64,000 nucleotides of DNA from an uncultured Aquimarina sp. GTDB lineage: Bacteria; Bacteroidota; Bacteroidia; Flavobacteriales; Flavobacteriaceae. The stretch lies in assembly GCA_947498775.1 (NCBI GenBank), contig CANMLL010000018.1:1-64000 (forward strand). Direction: 5' to 3'. Position numbers and translations under genes: made by a program. Positions 1 through 7,495 of this stretch are shown piece by piece (positions within the stretch are counted from its first letter, which is position 1; every line of letters begins with the position of its first letter). The notes below the pieces were generated by a model. The model had not been told where the DNA came from and ran no database searches. It saw only the letters and a list, made by a program, of their open reading frames with translations.

Positions 1-1
1 C

Positions 2-76
2 TTGGTAAGGGGAATGGAACGATTAGGCTATATCATCGAGGGAATGGAATTGGCTAAAGATGTGGGTACACCGTAG
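2..76 (+). CDS. C-terminal end of an unidentified protein (truncated by window edge)
   Basis: An open frame runs in from the left edge and stops at TAG (74-76). It encodes only 24 residues, LVRGMERLGYIIEGMELAKD followed by VGTP. The amphipathic pattern with an RGMERL stretch resembles the last helix of some class I/II PLP aminotransferases, but this is too short to support a name. It is co-directional with the TonB-like gene that follows 73 bases later. The frame could also be chance read-through, although the amino-acid composition looks protein-like. Confidence 0.5.
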   Translation: MVRGMERLGYIIEGMELAKDVGTP

Positions 77-149
77 CTACATGTAGGCGGGATTCTTTTT
101 TGGTATGCTTGTTGATTTAGATTTAATTGTAACGTTAAAACTAAGTAAT

Positions 150-890
150 ATGAGTAACAAGCATGATGCTAATGTACGAAAAAGTACATTGGTGAATTTT
201 CAGATTGGACTTATTGCAAGTCTGTTATTTTCCTATCTAATGTTTGAGGTGTATACTGCAGTACCGGTTGTTAATCAACCACCACCTATTACAATTGATG
301 ATGGCGAAACCCATGTCTGGGATGGTAGATTTACCGAGTTTCAGGAGCCAGAGGAAAAAATGATTGCCGAAAAGCAAAGCAAACCTGTAGTGGATCCGCA
401 GGAGTTTGAAATTGTAAAGAACGATGCCACCTTAACGGCCATCGATGAAGAGTTTAAAAGTGAGCCTACAGAATCTGCTCCTATTGATCCTAGTACTATT
501 GTGGATGTTGAACCTGTAGAAGAACCAGAAAGCTATCCTTTTACAAAAATAGAATGGGTTCCGATCTTTCCTGGATGCGAAAAATTAGCAACGAACAAAG
601 AAAGAGCTATATGTTTTTCTGAAAAAGTAGGAAGAATTGTTTCCAAAAAGTTTAATACAGGGTTGGGTGAAAAATATGGATTAACAGGGTTACAACGAAT
701 TTATACTCAATTTGATGTTGATCAGAATGGGATAATTACTAATATACAGGTAAGAGCCCCACATCCTAAATTAGAAAAAGAAGCAAAGCGAGTTATTGGG
801 TTATTTCCGCAGATGACACCAGGGAAACAAAGGGATCAAAATGTAACTGTGAAGTACCAGTTACCTATTGTTTTTAAAATACAGGATTAA
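150..890 (+). CDS. TonB-like energy transducer C-terminal domain protein
   Basis: This encodes a 246-residue protein with one N-terminal membrane anchor (about residues 15-35), a proline- and acid-rich periplasmic spacer, and a C-terminal domain of about 110 residues. That domain begins with the VPIFPGCE motif seen in many flavobacterial TonB-domain proteins and ends in the beta-alpha-beta pattern of TonB_C. Known family role: passing proton-motive force from ExbB/ExbD to outer-membrane TonB-dependent receptors. The frame is open from an ATG at 105, but the ATG at 150 is preferred because the sequence before it does not look like a protein N-terminus and MSNK leads directly to the membrane anchor. 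No exbB or exbD is adjacent. The stop codon abuts a repeat element. Confidence 0.8.
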   Translation: MSNKHDANVRKSTLVNFQIGLIASLLFSYLMFEVYTAVPVVNQPPPITIDDGETHVWDGRFTEFQEPEEKMIAEKQSKPVVDPQEFEIVKNDATLTAIDEEFKSEPTESAPIDPSTIVDVEPVEEPESYPFTKIEWVPIFPGCEKLATNKERAICFSEKVGRIVSKKFNTGLGEKYGLTGLQRIYTQFDVDQNGIITNIQVRAPHPKLEKEAKRVIGLFPQMTPGKQRDQNVTVKYQLPIVFKIQD

Positions 891-1004
891 ACCCGTTTTA
901 TGTATTAGAACTTTGTTATGAGGGTTGCAAAAATCAAGAAAACTACTGTATTTGAAGTAGTTTCAACATGAAATAGATTTTCTAATACATAGCATACAGG
1001 TTAA
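889..1004. repeat. MITE-like palindromic repeat, copy 1
   Basis: This is a roughly 115-base non-coding element starting at the stop codon of the TonB-like gene. Its ends carry a perfect 12-base inverted repeat, TATGTATTAGAA (899-910) and TTCTAATACATA (980-991). Inside lies an AAACTACT/AGTAGTTT hairpin followed by TCAACATGAAATAG. The same core, with the same ends and inner block, recurs at 53379-53550, so this is a dispersed repeat and not a simple terminator. It contains no ORF. Confidence 0.75.
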
Positions 1005-1010
1005 ACTAAA

Positions 1011-1165
1011 TGAGGTTGTTAGAAAAGTTGCTTTCTCTGTCATTTAGAAGAGTCGAAGGACAATACCTTTGGTTTTTAAAACAATTCGACTAAGCACATC
1101 CTTAGGCCAGTCGAAAGGTTCTATTGAAACAGTGCTGTAAATAGTATGCTTTTCAAACAACCTCA
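1011..1165. repeat. 155-base inverted-repeat element
   Basis: The ends are a 17-base imperfect inverted repeat (16 of 17 match): TGAGGTTGTTAGAAAAG at 1011-1027 and CTTTTCAAACAACCTCA at 1149-1165. The interior carries shorter opposed motifs (AGTCGAAGG, TTCGACT, AGTCGAAAGG). No ORF is present. It lies directly after the first repeat element, so almost the whole TonB-ctaB spacer is palindromic. No second copy was noticed in this window. Confidence 0.65.
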
Positions 1166-1228
1166 TCTGTTAGTGGCATACAAAAACGTTCTAAGTTGTT
1201 AAAAACAGAATAATGCTTAGTTATAAAG

Positions 1229-1259
1229 TTGTCTAAAAATCTTTTAAGGCATATCTTTG
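1229..1259 (+). promoter_or_regulatory. Bacteroidota-type promoter for the cytochrome oxidase cluster
   Basis: TTG at 1229-1231 and a perfect TATCTTTG (-7 consensus TAnnTTTG) at 1252-1259 are separated by 20 bases. This lies about 30 bases before the GTG start of heme O synthase. Confidence 0.7.
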
Positions 1260-1289
1260 CACCACTTTTAAAAAAAGCTATTTAGAAAA

Positions 1290-2201
1290 GTGCAAGATTT
1301 GAGCGTAACCCAAATTAAAACTGCAAAAGTTTCTGTTGTTCAGGATTTTAAAGAAATCACAAAAATGCGTTTAGCATTGAGCGTGGTTTTTTCGTCTGTT
1401 GCGGGATACCTATTGGGCGCAGAAGTAGTTTCTTGGGGTACCCTATTGCTTTTGGCAGTGGGAGGCTATTTTATGGTTGGTGCTTCAAATGCTTTTAATC
1501 AAATCATAGAAAGAGATTTGGATAAGTTGATGGATCGTACCAAAAACAGACCCGTTCCTTCAGGAAGAATGTCTGTTAACACTGCTTTTGCCATCGCTAC
1601 GCTGTTCACTATTGCCGGGATAAGCGTTTTGTATACTATAAATCCTAAAACCGCAATGTTTGGGGCGATCTCTATATTTGTTTATGTGAGTTTGTATACG
1701 CCTTTAAAAACAAAAACACCATTATCTGTTTTTGTAGGAGCCATTCCTGGAGCAATTCCTTTTATGCTGGGTTGGGTAGCAGCAACAAATGACTTTGGAA
1801 TAGAACCCGGAACCTTGTTTATGGTACAATTCTTTTGGCAGTTTCCACATTTTTGGGCCATTGGTTGGTTTTTATATGAAGACTATAAAAAAGGAGGCTT
1901 TTTTATGCTCCCTACCGGGAAAAGGGATCAAGGTACGGCTATGCAAGTAATTCTTTACACCGTTTGGACTGTTGTAACTTCTTTAATACCAGTTTTTGGA
2001 GTTACAGGCGATCTTTATCTTACTCCTGTTTCTGGAGTGTTAATTCTGGTCTTGGGATTGGTGTTATTAAGATCCGCAATTCGCTTATATAAACAAAGAG
2101 ATGCTAGAGCAGCAAAGCAATTAATGCTAATGAGTGTTTTATATATTACACTGTTACAGATCATCTATGTAGCAGATAAATTTATTCGTTTATGGATTTA
2201 A
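1290..2201 (+). CDS. ctaB: Protoheme IX farnesyltransferase (heme O synthase)
   Basis: This is a 303-residue polytopic UbiA-family prenyltransferase. It transfers a farnesyl group to heme b to make heme O for heme-copper oxidases. The signature lies at residues 67-93: NAFNQ, then ERDLDKLMDRT with the Asp-rich prenyl-diphosphate/Mg site, then NRPVPSGR. About eight or nine hydrophobic segments follow, as expected for the family. The start is GTG at 1290; the next in-frame ATG is at residue 26 and would delete the conserved cytoplasmic lead-in. The last 10 bases overlap the following cox gene, indicating translational coupling. A good promoter lies just upstream. Confidence 0.93.
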   Translation: MQDLSVTQIKTAKVSVVQDFKEITKMRLALSVVFSSVAGYLLGAEVVSWGTLLLLAVGGYFMVGASNAFNQIIERDLDKLMDRTKNRPVPSGRMSVNTAFAIATLFTIAGISVLYTINPKTAMFGAISIFVYVSLYTPLKTKTPLSVFVGAIPGAIPFMLGWVAATNDFGIEPGTLFMVQFFWQFPHFWAIGWFLYEDYKKGGFFMLPTGKRDQGTAMQVILYTVWTVVTSLIPVFGVTGDLYLTPVSGVLILVLGLVLLRSAIRLYKQRDARAAKQLMLMSVLYITLLQIIYVADKFIRLWI

Positions 2202-2773
2202 CACAAGGAACAACTCAAGAAAAGATAAATAGATCCAAAAAAACCATGATGTGGTTTGCAATGATCAGTATGGCAATGGTATTTGCAGGTCTTACAAGTG
2301 CGTATGTGGTTAGTAAAACACGAAAAGATTGGGCAACAGACTTGGTTTTTCCAAACGCTTTTGTGTATAGTATATTGGTGATCATAGCAAGTAGTGCTAC
2401 ATTTTACATGGTAAAAAAGGCAATTGAAAATGATAAAAGAGGTCTTGCAACCATATTGTTATTATCTACACTTGCACTAGGTATTGTGTTTGTTGTTTTA
2501 CAGTTCGAAGGCTTCGAGGATATAATGAGTCAGGGCTATCATTTCACAGGGCCAACGTCAAATATAGTTTCCACATTTATGTTTATCATAGTGGTTACCC
2601 ATTTGGCGCATATTGTTGGAGGGCTTTTAGTTCTTTTAGTAGTAATTTATAATCATTTTAAACAAAAATATAAAGTAGGTCAAACGCTAGGGTTAGAACT
2701 AGGTGCTATGTATTGGCATTTTGTTGATTTTCTGTGGGTTTATCTCTTTTTATTTTTGTATTTCGTGAGATAA
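2192..2773 (+). CDS. Cytochrome c oxidase subunit III family protein (short form)
   Basis: This 193-residue membrane protein has five hydrophobic segments, and helix positions and motifs match COX3. There is an N-terminal KKTMMWFAMISMAMVFAG helix, a VVTHLAHIVGG helix, and a C-terminal YWHFVDFLWVYLF motif. The last motif is typical of subunit III of aa3/caa3 oxidases. It overlaps ctaB by 10 bases and is followed, after 139 bases, by a second and longer COX3. Flavobacterial clusters commonly encode two COX3-type proteins; which is structural in the mature enzyme cannot be told from sequence. It acts in the cytoplasmic membrane. Confidence 0.88.
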   Translation: MDLTQGTTQEKINRSKKTMMWFAMISMAMVFAGLTSAYVVSKTRKDWATDLVFPNAFVYSILVIIASSATFYMVKKAIENDKRGLATILLLSTLALGIVFVVLQFEGFEDIMSQGYHFTGPTSNIVSTFMFIIVVTHLAHIVGGLLVLLVVIYNHFKQKYKVGQTLGLELGAMYWHFVDFLWVYLFLFLYFVR

Positions 2774-2874
2774 GAAATATCCATGGATACAATATTGTGA
2801 AAAAGATTCTTAAAATGAATGATATTTAGCCCAATTAAAAAATAGATTTGAGCAGGTGAAATGATAAAATTGAT

Positions 2875-2882
2875 TATTTTTG
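2875..2882 (+). promoter_or_regulatory. -7 element (TATTTTTG) before the second COX3 gene
   Basis: TATTTTTG matches TAnnTTTG, 30 bases before the ATG at 2913. A TTTG at 2847-2850 sits 24 bases upstream, slightly farther than usual for a -33 element, so the pair is only a candidate internal promoter. Confidence 0.45.
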
Positions 2883-2912
2883 TGGGAAATTTAACAATAC
2901 CAAATTCTTTAT

Positions 2913-3896
2913 ATGGAAACAGCTGTTACTAAAACAGATACCGAAGATAAGATCTGGGGAGGTGGTAACCAACCACTCAAGGCAAGTTATGGTAAAATGA
3001 TGATGTGGTTCTTTATCCTTTCGGATGCACTTACATTCTCTGGTTTTCTTGCCGCATATGGTTTTTCAAGATTTAAATTTATAGATTCGTGGCCCATAGC
3101 CGACGAGGTGTTTAATCACTTTCCTTTTTTGCATGGAGTGGATGCTCCTATGTACTATGTGGCGTTGATGACTTTTATACTTATTTTCTCTTCAGTTACA
3201 ATGGTATTGGCGGTTGATGCCGGTCATCAAATGAAACAAAAAAAAGTAATCATTTACATGTTCTGGACCATCATTGGGGGTTTAATATTCGTTGGGTCTC
3301 AGGCCTGGGAGTGGAAAAACTTTATCAAAGGTGAATATGGTGCAGTAGAGACTAGAGGAGGTCAGATTTTACAGTTTGTAGATACAGAGGGACATAGAGT
3401 GGGACTTGAAGAAATTGCTATTTTGAACTCGAATAGTGATAGAGTACAACATGATGAAAAATCTGGTATTTGGTATAAGAGTGAACCTACGCTTCCTACC
3501 TACACCATCGATGAAATAAGGGCTGGTTTTGCCAAAAAGACCGATGTATTAATTAGAACTCAAACGCTTACTGCAGAGGGAGAAAAAACAATTCTATCAA
3601 GAGAAGAATCTTTAAGAAGATTACAAAACGATGCTATCGGTATTGTTGAAGGGGCAAACTTACGGCATAACGAGTACGGTACACCTTTATTTGCAAACTT
3701 CTTTTTCTTTATTACAGGTTTTCACGGTTTTCACGTATTTTCGGGTGTAATCATTAATATTATCATCTTTATTAATGTAATTCTAGGTACTTATGAGCGT
3801 AGAAAAAATTATGAGATGGTAGAAAAAGTTGGTTTATATTGGCACTTTGTAGATTTGGTATGGGTATTTGTATTTACATTCTTTTACCTGGTTTAA
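2913..3896 (+). CDS. Cytochrome c oxidase subunit III (long form with insertion)
   Basis: This 327-residue COX3 protein has the N-terminal helix KMMMWFFILSDALTFSGF and the C-terminal pair FHGFHVFSG and YWHFVDLVWVFVF, which are canonical subunit III motifs. Between the third and fourth membrane segments lies a hydrophilic insertion of roughly 110 residues (about 145-255) that the 193-residue neighbour lacks. Known role: structural subunit of the heme-copper oxidase that shields the proton-uptake side. It is followed after 24 bases by the subunit IV gene, so the two are probably co-transcribed. Confidence 0.92.
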   Translation: METAVTKTDTEDKIWGGGNQPLKASYGKMMMWFFILSDALTFSGFLAAYGFSRFKFIDSWPIADEVFNHFPFLHGVDAPMYYVALMTFILIFSSVTMVLAVDAGHQMKQKKVIIYMFWTIIGGLIFVGSQAWEWKNFIKGEYGAVETRGGQILQFVDTEGHRVGLEEIAILNSNSDRVQHDEKSGIWYKSEPTLPTYTIDEIRAGFAKKTDVLIRTQTLTAEGEKTILSREESLRRLQNDAIGIVEGANLRHNEYGTPLFANFFFFITGFHGFHVFSGVIINIIIFINVILGTYERRKNYEMVEKVGLYWHFVDLVWVFVFTFFYLV

Positions 3897-3920
3897 TAAA
3901 AATATAGTAAGTAAAATAAC

Positions 3921-4280
3921 ATGGCACACGATACAGCACATCACGAATCAAATACAGGAAAAATCTGGAAAGTGTTTTTTATACTTTCGGTAATTACTAT
4001 TGTTGAAGTTTTTTTAGGAATTATAAAACCAGCATTTTTAGTTGAGACCACGGTAATTAGTATGAAACTTCTTAACTGGATTTTCATTATTCTTACCATC
4101 TGGAAAGCTTATTATATCACTTGGTCATTCATGCACATGGAAGGAGAGACAAAGGGATTAAGAAGGGCAGTAGTTTGGACTGCCATATTTCTGATCTGTT
4201 ATCTAATTTTTATATTACTTACAGAAGGGGATTATGTATACGAAGTATTCAAAGCAGGATATAAAAGCTGGGACTTCTAA
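3921..4280 (+). CDS. Cytochrome c oxidase subunit IV family protein
   Basis: This 119-residue protein has a His-rich N-terminus (MAHDTAHHE) and three hydrophobic helices (about residues 15-37, 48-68 and 82-102). That size and topology are typical of the bacterial COX4/CyoD-like small subunit, which stabilises the oxidase complex. Motifs such as WKAYYITWSFMHM on the second helix fit the family. It is the last gene before a strong terminator at 4311-4339 and completes the first oxidase transcription unit. Confidence 0.88.
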   Translation: MAHDTAHHESNTGKIWKVFFILSVITIVEVFLGIIKPAFLVETTVISMKLLNWIFIILTIWKAYYITWSFMHMEGETKGLRRAVVWTAIFLICYLIFILLTEGDYVYEVFKAGYKSWDF

Positions 4281-4310
4281 TACTCAAAATGGATACGTTA
4301 AAAGCATTGT

Positions 4311-4339
4311 AAAAAGACGGTTTTTTAAACCGTCTTTTT
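4311..4339 (+). terminator. Rho-independent terminator after subunit IV gene
   Basis: A perfect 13-base stem, AAAAAGACGGTTT (4311-4323) and AAACCGTCTTTTT (4327-4339), encloses a 3-base loop and ends in a T run. The A-rich 5' arm makes it potentially bidirectional. Confidence 0.85.
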
Positions 4340-4340
4340 C

Positions 4341-4348
4341 TATTTTTG
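4341..4348 (+). promoter_or_regulatory. -7 element (TATTTTTG) for the SCO gene group
   Basis: TATTTTTG directly follows the terminator, 26 bases before the ATG at 4374, so a new transcript probably starts here. The -33 element would fall inside the terminator stem and is not clear. Confidence 0.5.
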
Positions 4349-4373
4349 CACAACGTATTTGAGCAAAATTTAT

Positions 4374-5027
4374 ATGAAAAAATTTCTTGTTTTAGGAATC
4401 TTGTTTGTACTACCACTGGTAGCATATTTATTTTTTGCTTCTGGAGTACATAATTTTGCTAAACTTCCGGTTTTAAATACCAATGTTGGAAATATAGAAG
4501 GTTTTGAATCTCTTGATTCAGAGAAAATCACATTCGAAGATAAAATCACGGTTTTGGGTTTTCTAGGAAAGGATATCTATAACAAGCAAGGAAATGCCTT
4601 TAACCTCAATCAAAAGATTTATAAAAAAAATCATGGCTTTCAAGATTTTCAGTTTGTGATGGTGTTACCTTTTGGTAGTGAAAAAGCTGCCAAAGAACTT
4701 TTAGAAGAATTGGATGATATAGCCGATGTTTCTGGATGGAAATTCGTTTTTGGTACGCCAGAAAGTATAAACGCTTTATTTGATAGCCTTCAAACTCCTC
4801 ATGAGTTAGATGAAAGACTGGCAACTCATTATGTGTATATTATAGACAAAAATCAGAATTTACGAGGAAGAGATGGTGCTTTAAAAGAAAACGAATCAAA
4901 AGTATATGGGTATGATGCTAGTGCTGTAGCAGATTTGGCAAATGTAATGAATGATGATATCAAAGTAATACTTGCCGAGTATCGTTTGGCACTAAAAAAA
5001 TATAAAGCGGATCGTAAAGAAAAATAA
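4374..5027 (+). CDS. Membrane-anchored SCO/thioredoxin-fold-like protein without cysteines
   Basis: This 217-residue protein has an N-terminal membrane anchor (residues 4-22). The frame opens at a TTG at 4359, but the ATG at 4374 gives a clean MKKFLVLG signal-anchor start. The periplasmic part resembles the SCO1 layout: a strand ITVLGFLGKD where SCO has its CxxxC strand, a central VMVLPFG strand, and a late ATHYVYIIDKNQNLRGR stretch matching the SCO His-containing HxxY-IDxxGxLRG segment (His152). It contains no cysteine at all, so it cannot bind copper as SCO does. It is followed 13 bases later by a canonical SCO1. Inference: a degenerate SCO paralog with a structural or chaperone role in oxidase assembly. 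Family membership is not proven. Confidence 0.6.
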   Translation: MKKFLVLGILFVLPLVAYLFFASGVHNFAKLPVLNTNVGNIEGFESLDSEKITFEDKITVLGFLGKDIYNKQGNAFNLNQKIYKKNHGFQDFQFVMVLPFGSEKAAKELLEELDDIADVSGWKFVFGTPESINALFDSLQTPHELDERLATHYVYIIDKNQNLRGRDGALKENESKVYGYDASAVADLANVMNDDIKVILAEYRLALKKYKADRKEK

Positions 5028-5040
5028 TAATTTCTAACAG

Positions 5041-5775
5041 ATGAAAAAGTATTCATACGTCGGTATATCGTTTGTCATTTTGGTTTTTGGAATCATATTC
5101 GTTCCCCGAATTGTTCATAGGATAAAAAGTACTTCTGTAGTTAAAAATGATAGGATGAGCGCCAATAATCCTGTTGCAAACGAAAAGCTTTCTTACATAA
5201 AGATTAATGAAGAACCACGTAAGGTTCCTGAATTTGCATTTTTAAATCAGGATAGTATTTTGGTAACCAATCATGATTATAAAGGAAAAGTATATGTGGC
5301 AGAATTCTTCTTTACCAGTTGCCCAACGATTTGCCCAAAAATGAATAGAAACCTGGTTTACCTTCAGAATCAATTAAAAGCATATGAGAATTTTGGAATA
5401 GCTTCATTTACAATAAATCCAAAATTTGATACACCTCGTAGGTTAAAGGCATATGCTGAAAACTATAAGGTAACTGACCCCGATTGGCATTTTTTAACCG
5501 GAGATAGAGAAGATATTTATGAGCTTGCCAATGCTGGATTTAATATTTATGCTGCCGAAAACCCAAATGTCCCTGGAGGATTTGAGCATAATGGATATTT
5601 TGCGCTAATTGATCAAGAAGGGTATGTAAGATCAAGATATGATAAATCTGGAAACCCAATAATCTATTATAGAGGTACGATTGGTGTCGATGAAAAAGTT
5701 GATAAAAATGGAGAAAAAGAGCAAATCACTATTTTATTAGAAGATATAAAAAAACTTTTGAATAAAGATGAGTAA
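5041..5775 (+). CDS. SCO1/SenC copper chaperone
   Basis: This 244-residue protein has an N-terminal anchor (about residues 5-23) and a thioredoxin-fold domain. The copper ligands are visible: Cys94 and Cys98 in FTSCPTICPK and His183 in FEHNGYF. Known role: delivering copper to the CuA site of cytochrome c oxidase subunit II, or acting as a thiol-disulfide reductase for it, on the periplasmic side. The neighbouring oxidase genes fit this. Its end overlaps the next gene by 8 bases. Confidence 0.93.
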   Translation: MKKYSYVGISFVILVFGIIFVPRIVHRIKSTSVVKNDRMSANNPVANEKLSYIKINEEPRKVPEFAFLNQDSILVTNHDYKGKVYVAEFFFTSCPTICPKMNRNLVYLQNQLKAYENFGIASFTINPKFDTPRRLKAYAENYKVTDPDWHFLTGDREDIYELANAGFNIYAAENPNVPGGFEHNGYFALIDQEGYVRSRYDKSGNPIIYYRGTIGVDEKVDKNGEKEQITILLEDIKKLLNKDE

Positions 5776-6310
5776 AACTATCGCAGTAGAACAAAAATAT
5801 AATAAGTGGATCGTAATATTATCAATTGCTATTCCTTTAGTAGTGGCTGCATTATTTGGTGTCAATTTAAAAAGATTGGGGTTTGACGTAGCACCGTTAA
5901 CATTTTTACCGCCAATCTATGCTTCAATTAATGGATTAACTGCCGTAATTCTTGTGATTGCTCTTTGGGCTATCAAAAATAAGAAGATAAAATTGCATGA
6001 AGGGTTAATGAAAACGGCTATCTTATGTTCTGTACTTTTCCTGGTGATGTATGTGGCGTATCACATGACTAGCGATTCTACCAAGTATGGTGGAGAAGGA
6101 ATGATACGTTATGTATATTATTTTATCCTAATTACCCATATCGTGTTATCTATAGTGGTAATTCCTTTTGTATTGATTACCTATGTAAGAGCATTGACAA
6201 AACAATTTGATAGACATAAGAAAATAGCCAGAATAACATTTCCGATTTGGCTGTATGTTGCTATTAGTGGTGTTGTCGTATATATAATGATTTCTCCTTA
6301 TTATATGTAA
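5768..6310 (+). CDS. DUF420 family membrane protein
   Basis: This 180-residue protein has about five membrane helices. It matches the DUF420 pattern, with conserved histidines within or next to helices: HEGLMKTAI, YVAYHMTS, ILITHIVLS and the RHKKIARITFPIWLYVAISGVVVY ending, given here in pieces (RHKKIARIT, FPIWLYVAISG, VVVY). DUF420 proteins are repeatedly found in cox/SCO clusters and are thought to take part in oxidase assembly, possibly heme handling, but the biochemical role is not established. It overlaps the SCO1 gene by 8 bases, so it is probably translated with it. Confidence 0.85.
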   Translation: MSKTIAVEQKYNKWIVILSIAIPLVVAALFGVNLKRLGFDVAPLTFLPPIYASINGLTAVILVIALWAIKNKKIKLHEGLMKTAILCSVLFLVMYVAYHMTSDSTKYGGEGMIRYVYYFILITHIVLSIVVIPFVLITYVRALTKQFDRHKKIARITFPIWLYVAISGVVVYIMISPYYM

Positions 6311-6343
6311 ACAAATGTTTTGTTGAGCTTGTTGAAACAAACT

Positions 6344-6574
6344 ATGAGAACAAAAATTTTATATATATCAATTCTTTTACTTTTTGCTACTATAGATACA
6401 GAAGCACAGTGTGCGATGTGCAGAGCTGTTTTAGAAAGCGAAGAAGGGCAGGAAACTGCAAAAGGCATTAATAATGGTATCGTATACTTAATGATCATTC
6501 CTTATGTCCTAATAGGAGTTGTGGGATACTTCATTTATAAGAATAAAAAAAAATCCGCGAGTATTAAAAGTTAA
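6344..6574 (+). CDS. Small secreted/membrane protein with CxxC motif
   Basis: This 76-residue protein is predicted from the ATG at 6344; an upstream TTG at 6320 is open but unlikely. A signal-peptide-like N-terminus (MRTKILYISILLLFATIDTE) ends at AQ. The motif CAMC follows at once, placing two cysteines at the start of the mature protein. A C-terminal helix (about residues 45-66) and a lysine-rich tail complete it. It starts 33 bases after DUF420 and is probably in the same transcript. Inference: a small oxidase-assembly or metal-handling factor, since the CxxC faces the periplasm beside a SCO gene. No family was recognised. Confidence 0.65.
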   Translation: MRTKILYISILLLFATIDTEAQCAMCRAVLESEEGQETAKGINNGIVYLMIIPYVLIGVVGYFIYKNKKKSASIKS

Positions 6575-6793
6575 TGATATAGTATAATTCCTACTTTTAA
6601 CATTTTCATAACACTTTAGCATGTAACAAAAATGGTGTCGGGCTAGTCTTATGTACAAGACTGCACTAACCAATTCAAAAGTCTTCAAGGGGAAAATTAG
6701 AAGATTGATCTGAAAAATAGAGTATTTATTTCTGTTAGTTAGTCTCATTGATCGAGGTGTATGTAACATCTCGTAAATTATTAATCAAGAGTT

Positions 6794-7495
6794 ATGATTG
6801 AAATAAAAGACTTGCATAAATCTTACCAGATGGGGAGCAATTCGCTTCATGTGCTTAAAGGAATAGATTTTAGTGTAAAAGAAGGTGAGTTGGTCGCTAT
6901 CATGGGATCATCAGGTTCAGGGAAATCTACATTATTAAATATTTTAGGAATGCTGGATGAGGCGGATAGCGGGAGTTATTTTTTGGACAACGTTCCTATC
7001 AAAGGCCTAAACGAAACCAAAGCAGCACAATATCGCAATAAATTTTTAGGATTTGTTTTTCAATCCTTTAACCTCATTAATTACAAGACGGCTTTAGAGA
7101 ATGTTGCTCTGCCATTATACTATCAGCGCAAAAAGCGTAAAGAAAGAACAGATAAAGCCATGAGTTATTTGGGTAAAGTCGGTTTAGCAGAATGGGCAAC
7201 GCATCTACCCAGTGAACTTTCTGGGGGGCAAAAACAACGTGTAGCTATTGCAAGGGCTTTGGCTGCAGACCCCAAAGTGTTACTTGCAGATGAACCCACC
7301 GGTGCTTTGGATAGTAAAACTTCGTATGAGGTAATGGATATCATTCAGGGGATTAATGATGAGGGTAAAACGATTTTGGTTGTTACACACGAACCTGATA
7401 TTGCCGATATGTGCAAACGCATCGTACATCTTAAAGACGGTGTTATTGTAGAAGATAAAAAAGTAGAACAGGTAAGAGCTTCTCAATATGTTTGA
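6794..7495 (+). CDS. ABC transporter ATP-binding protein, MacB/LolD type
   Basis: This 233-residue ATPase has Walker A GSSGSGKS (residues 38-45), a Q-loop at about residue 90 (FVFQSFNLI), signature LSGGQ (142-146), Walker B VLLADE (162-167) and the switch His in VVTHE. The length and the ALDSKT D-loop fit the MacB/LolD/FtsE group, which pairs with FtsX-like permeases and uses ATP for mechanotransmission across the periplasm instead of classical transport. It overlaps the first permease gene by 8 bases and heads a six-gene export cluster with two adaptors and a TolC. Confidence 0.93.
   Translation: MIEIKDLHKSYQMGSNSLHVLKGIDFSVKEGELVAIMGSSGSGKSTLLNILGMLDEADSGSYFLDNVPIKGLNETKAAQYRNKFLGFVFQSFNLINYKTALENVALPLYYQRKKRKERTDKAMSYLGKVGLAEWATHLPSELSGGQKQRVAIARALAADPKVLLADEPTGALDSKTSYEVMDIIQGINDEGKTILVVTHEPDIADMCKRIVHLKDGVIVEDKKVEQVRASQYV

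Noticed and set aside
2778-2789. 12-base palindrome TATCCATGGATA after the short COX3 gene
   Set aside because: It is short and isolated; such a palindrome is expected by chance in a 64 kb AT-rich window, and there is no copy elsewhere.
6509-6769. 86-residue minus-strand open frame overlapping the small CxxC gene and the spacer
   Set aside because: It overlaps a better supported gene, lacks a signal or motif and has no -7 element upstream.
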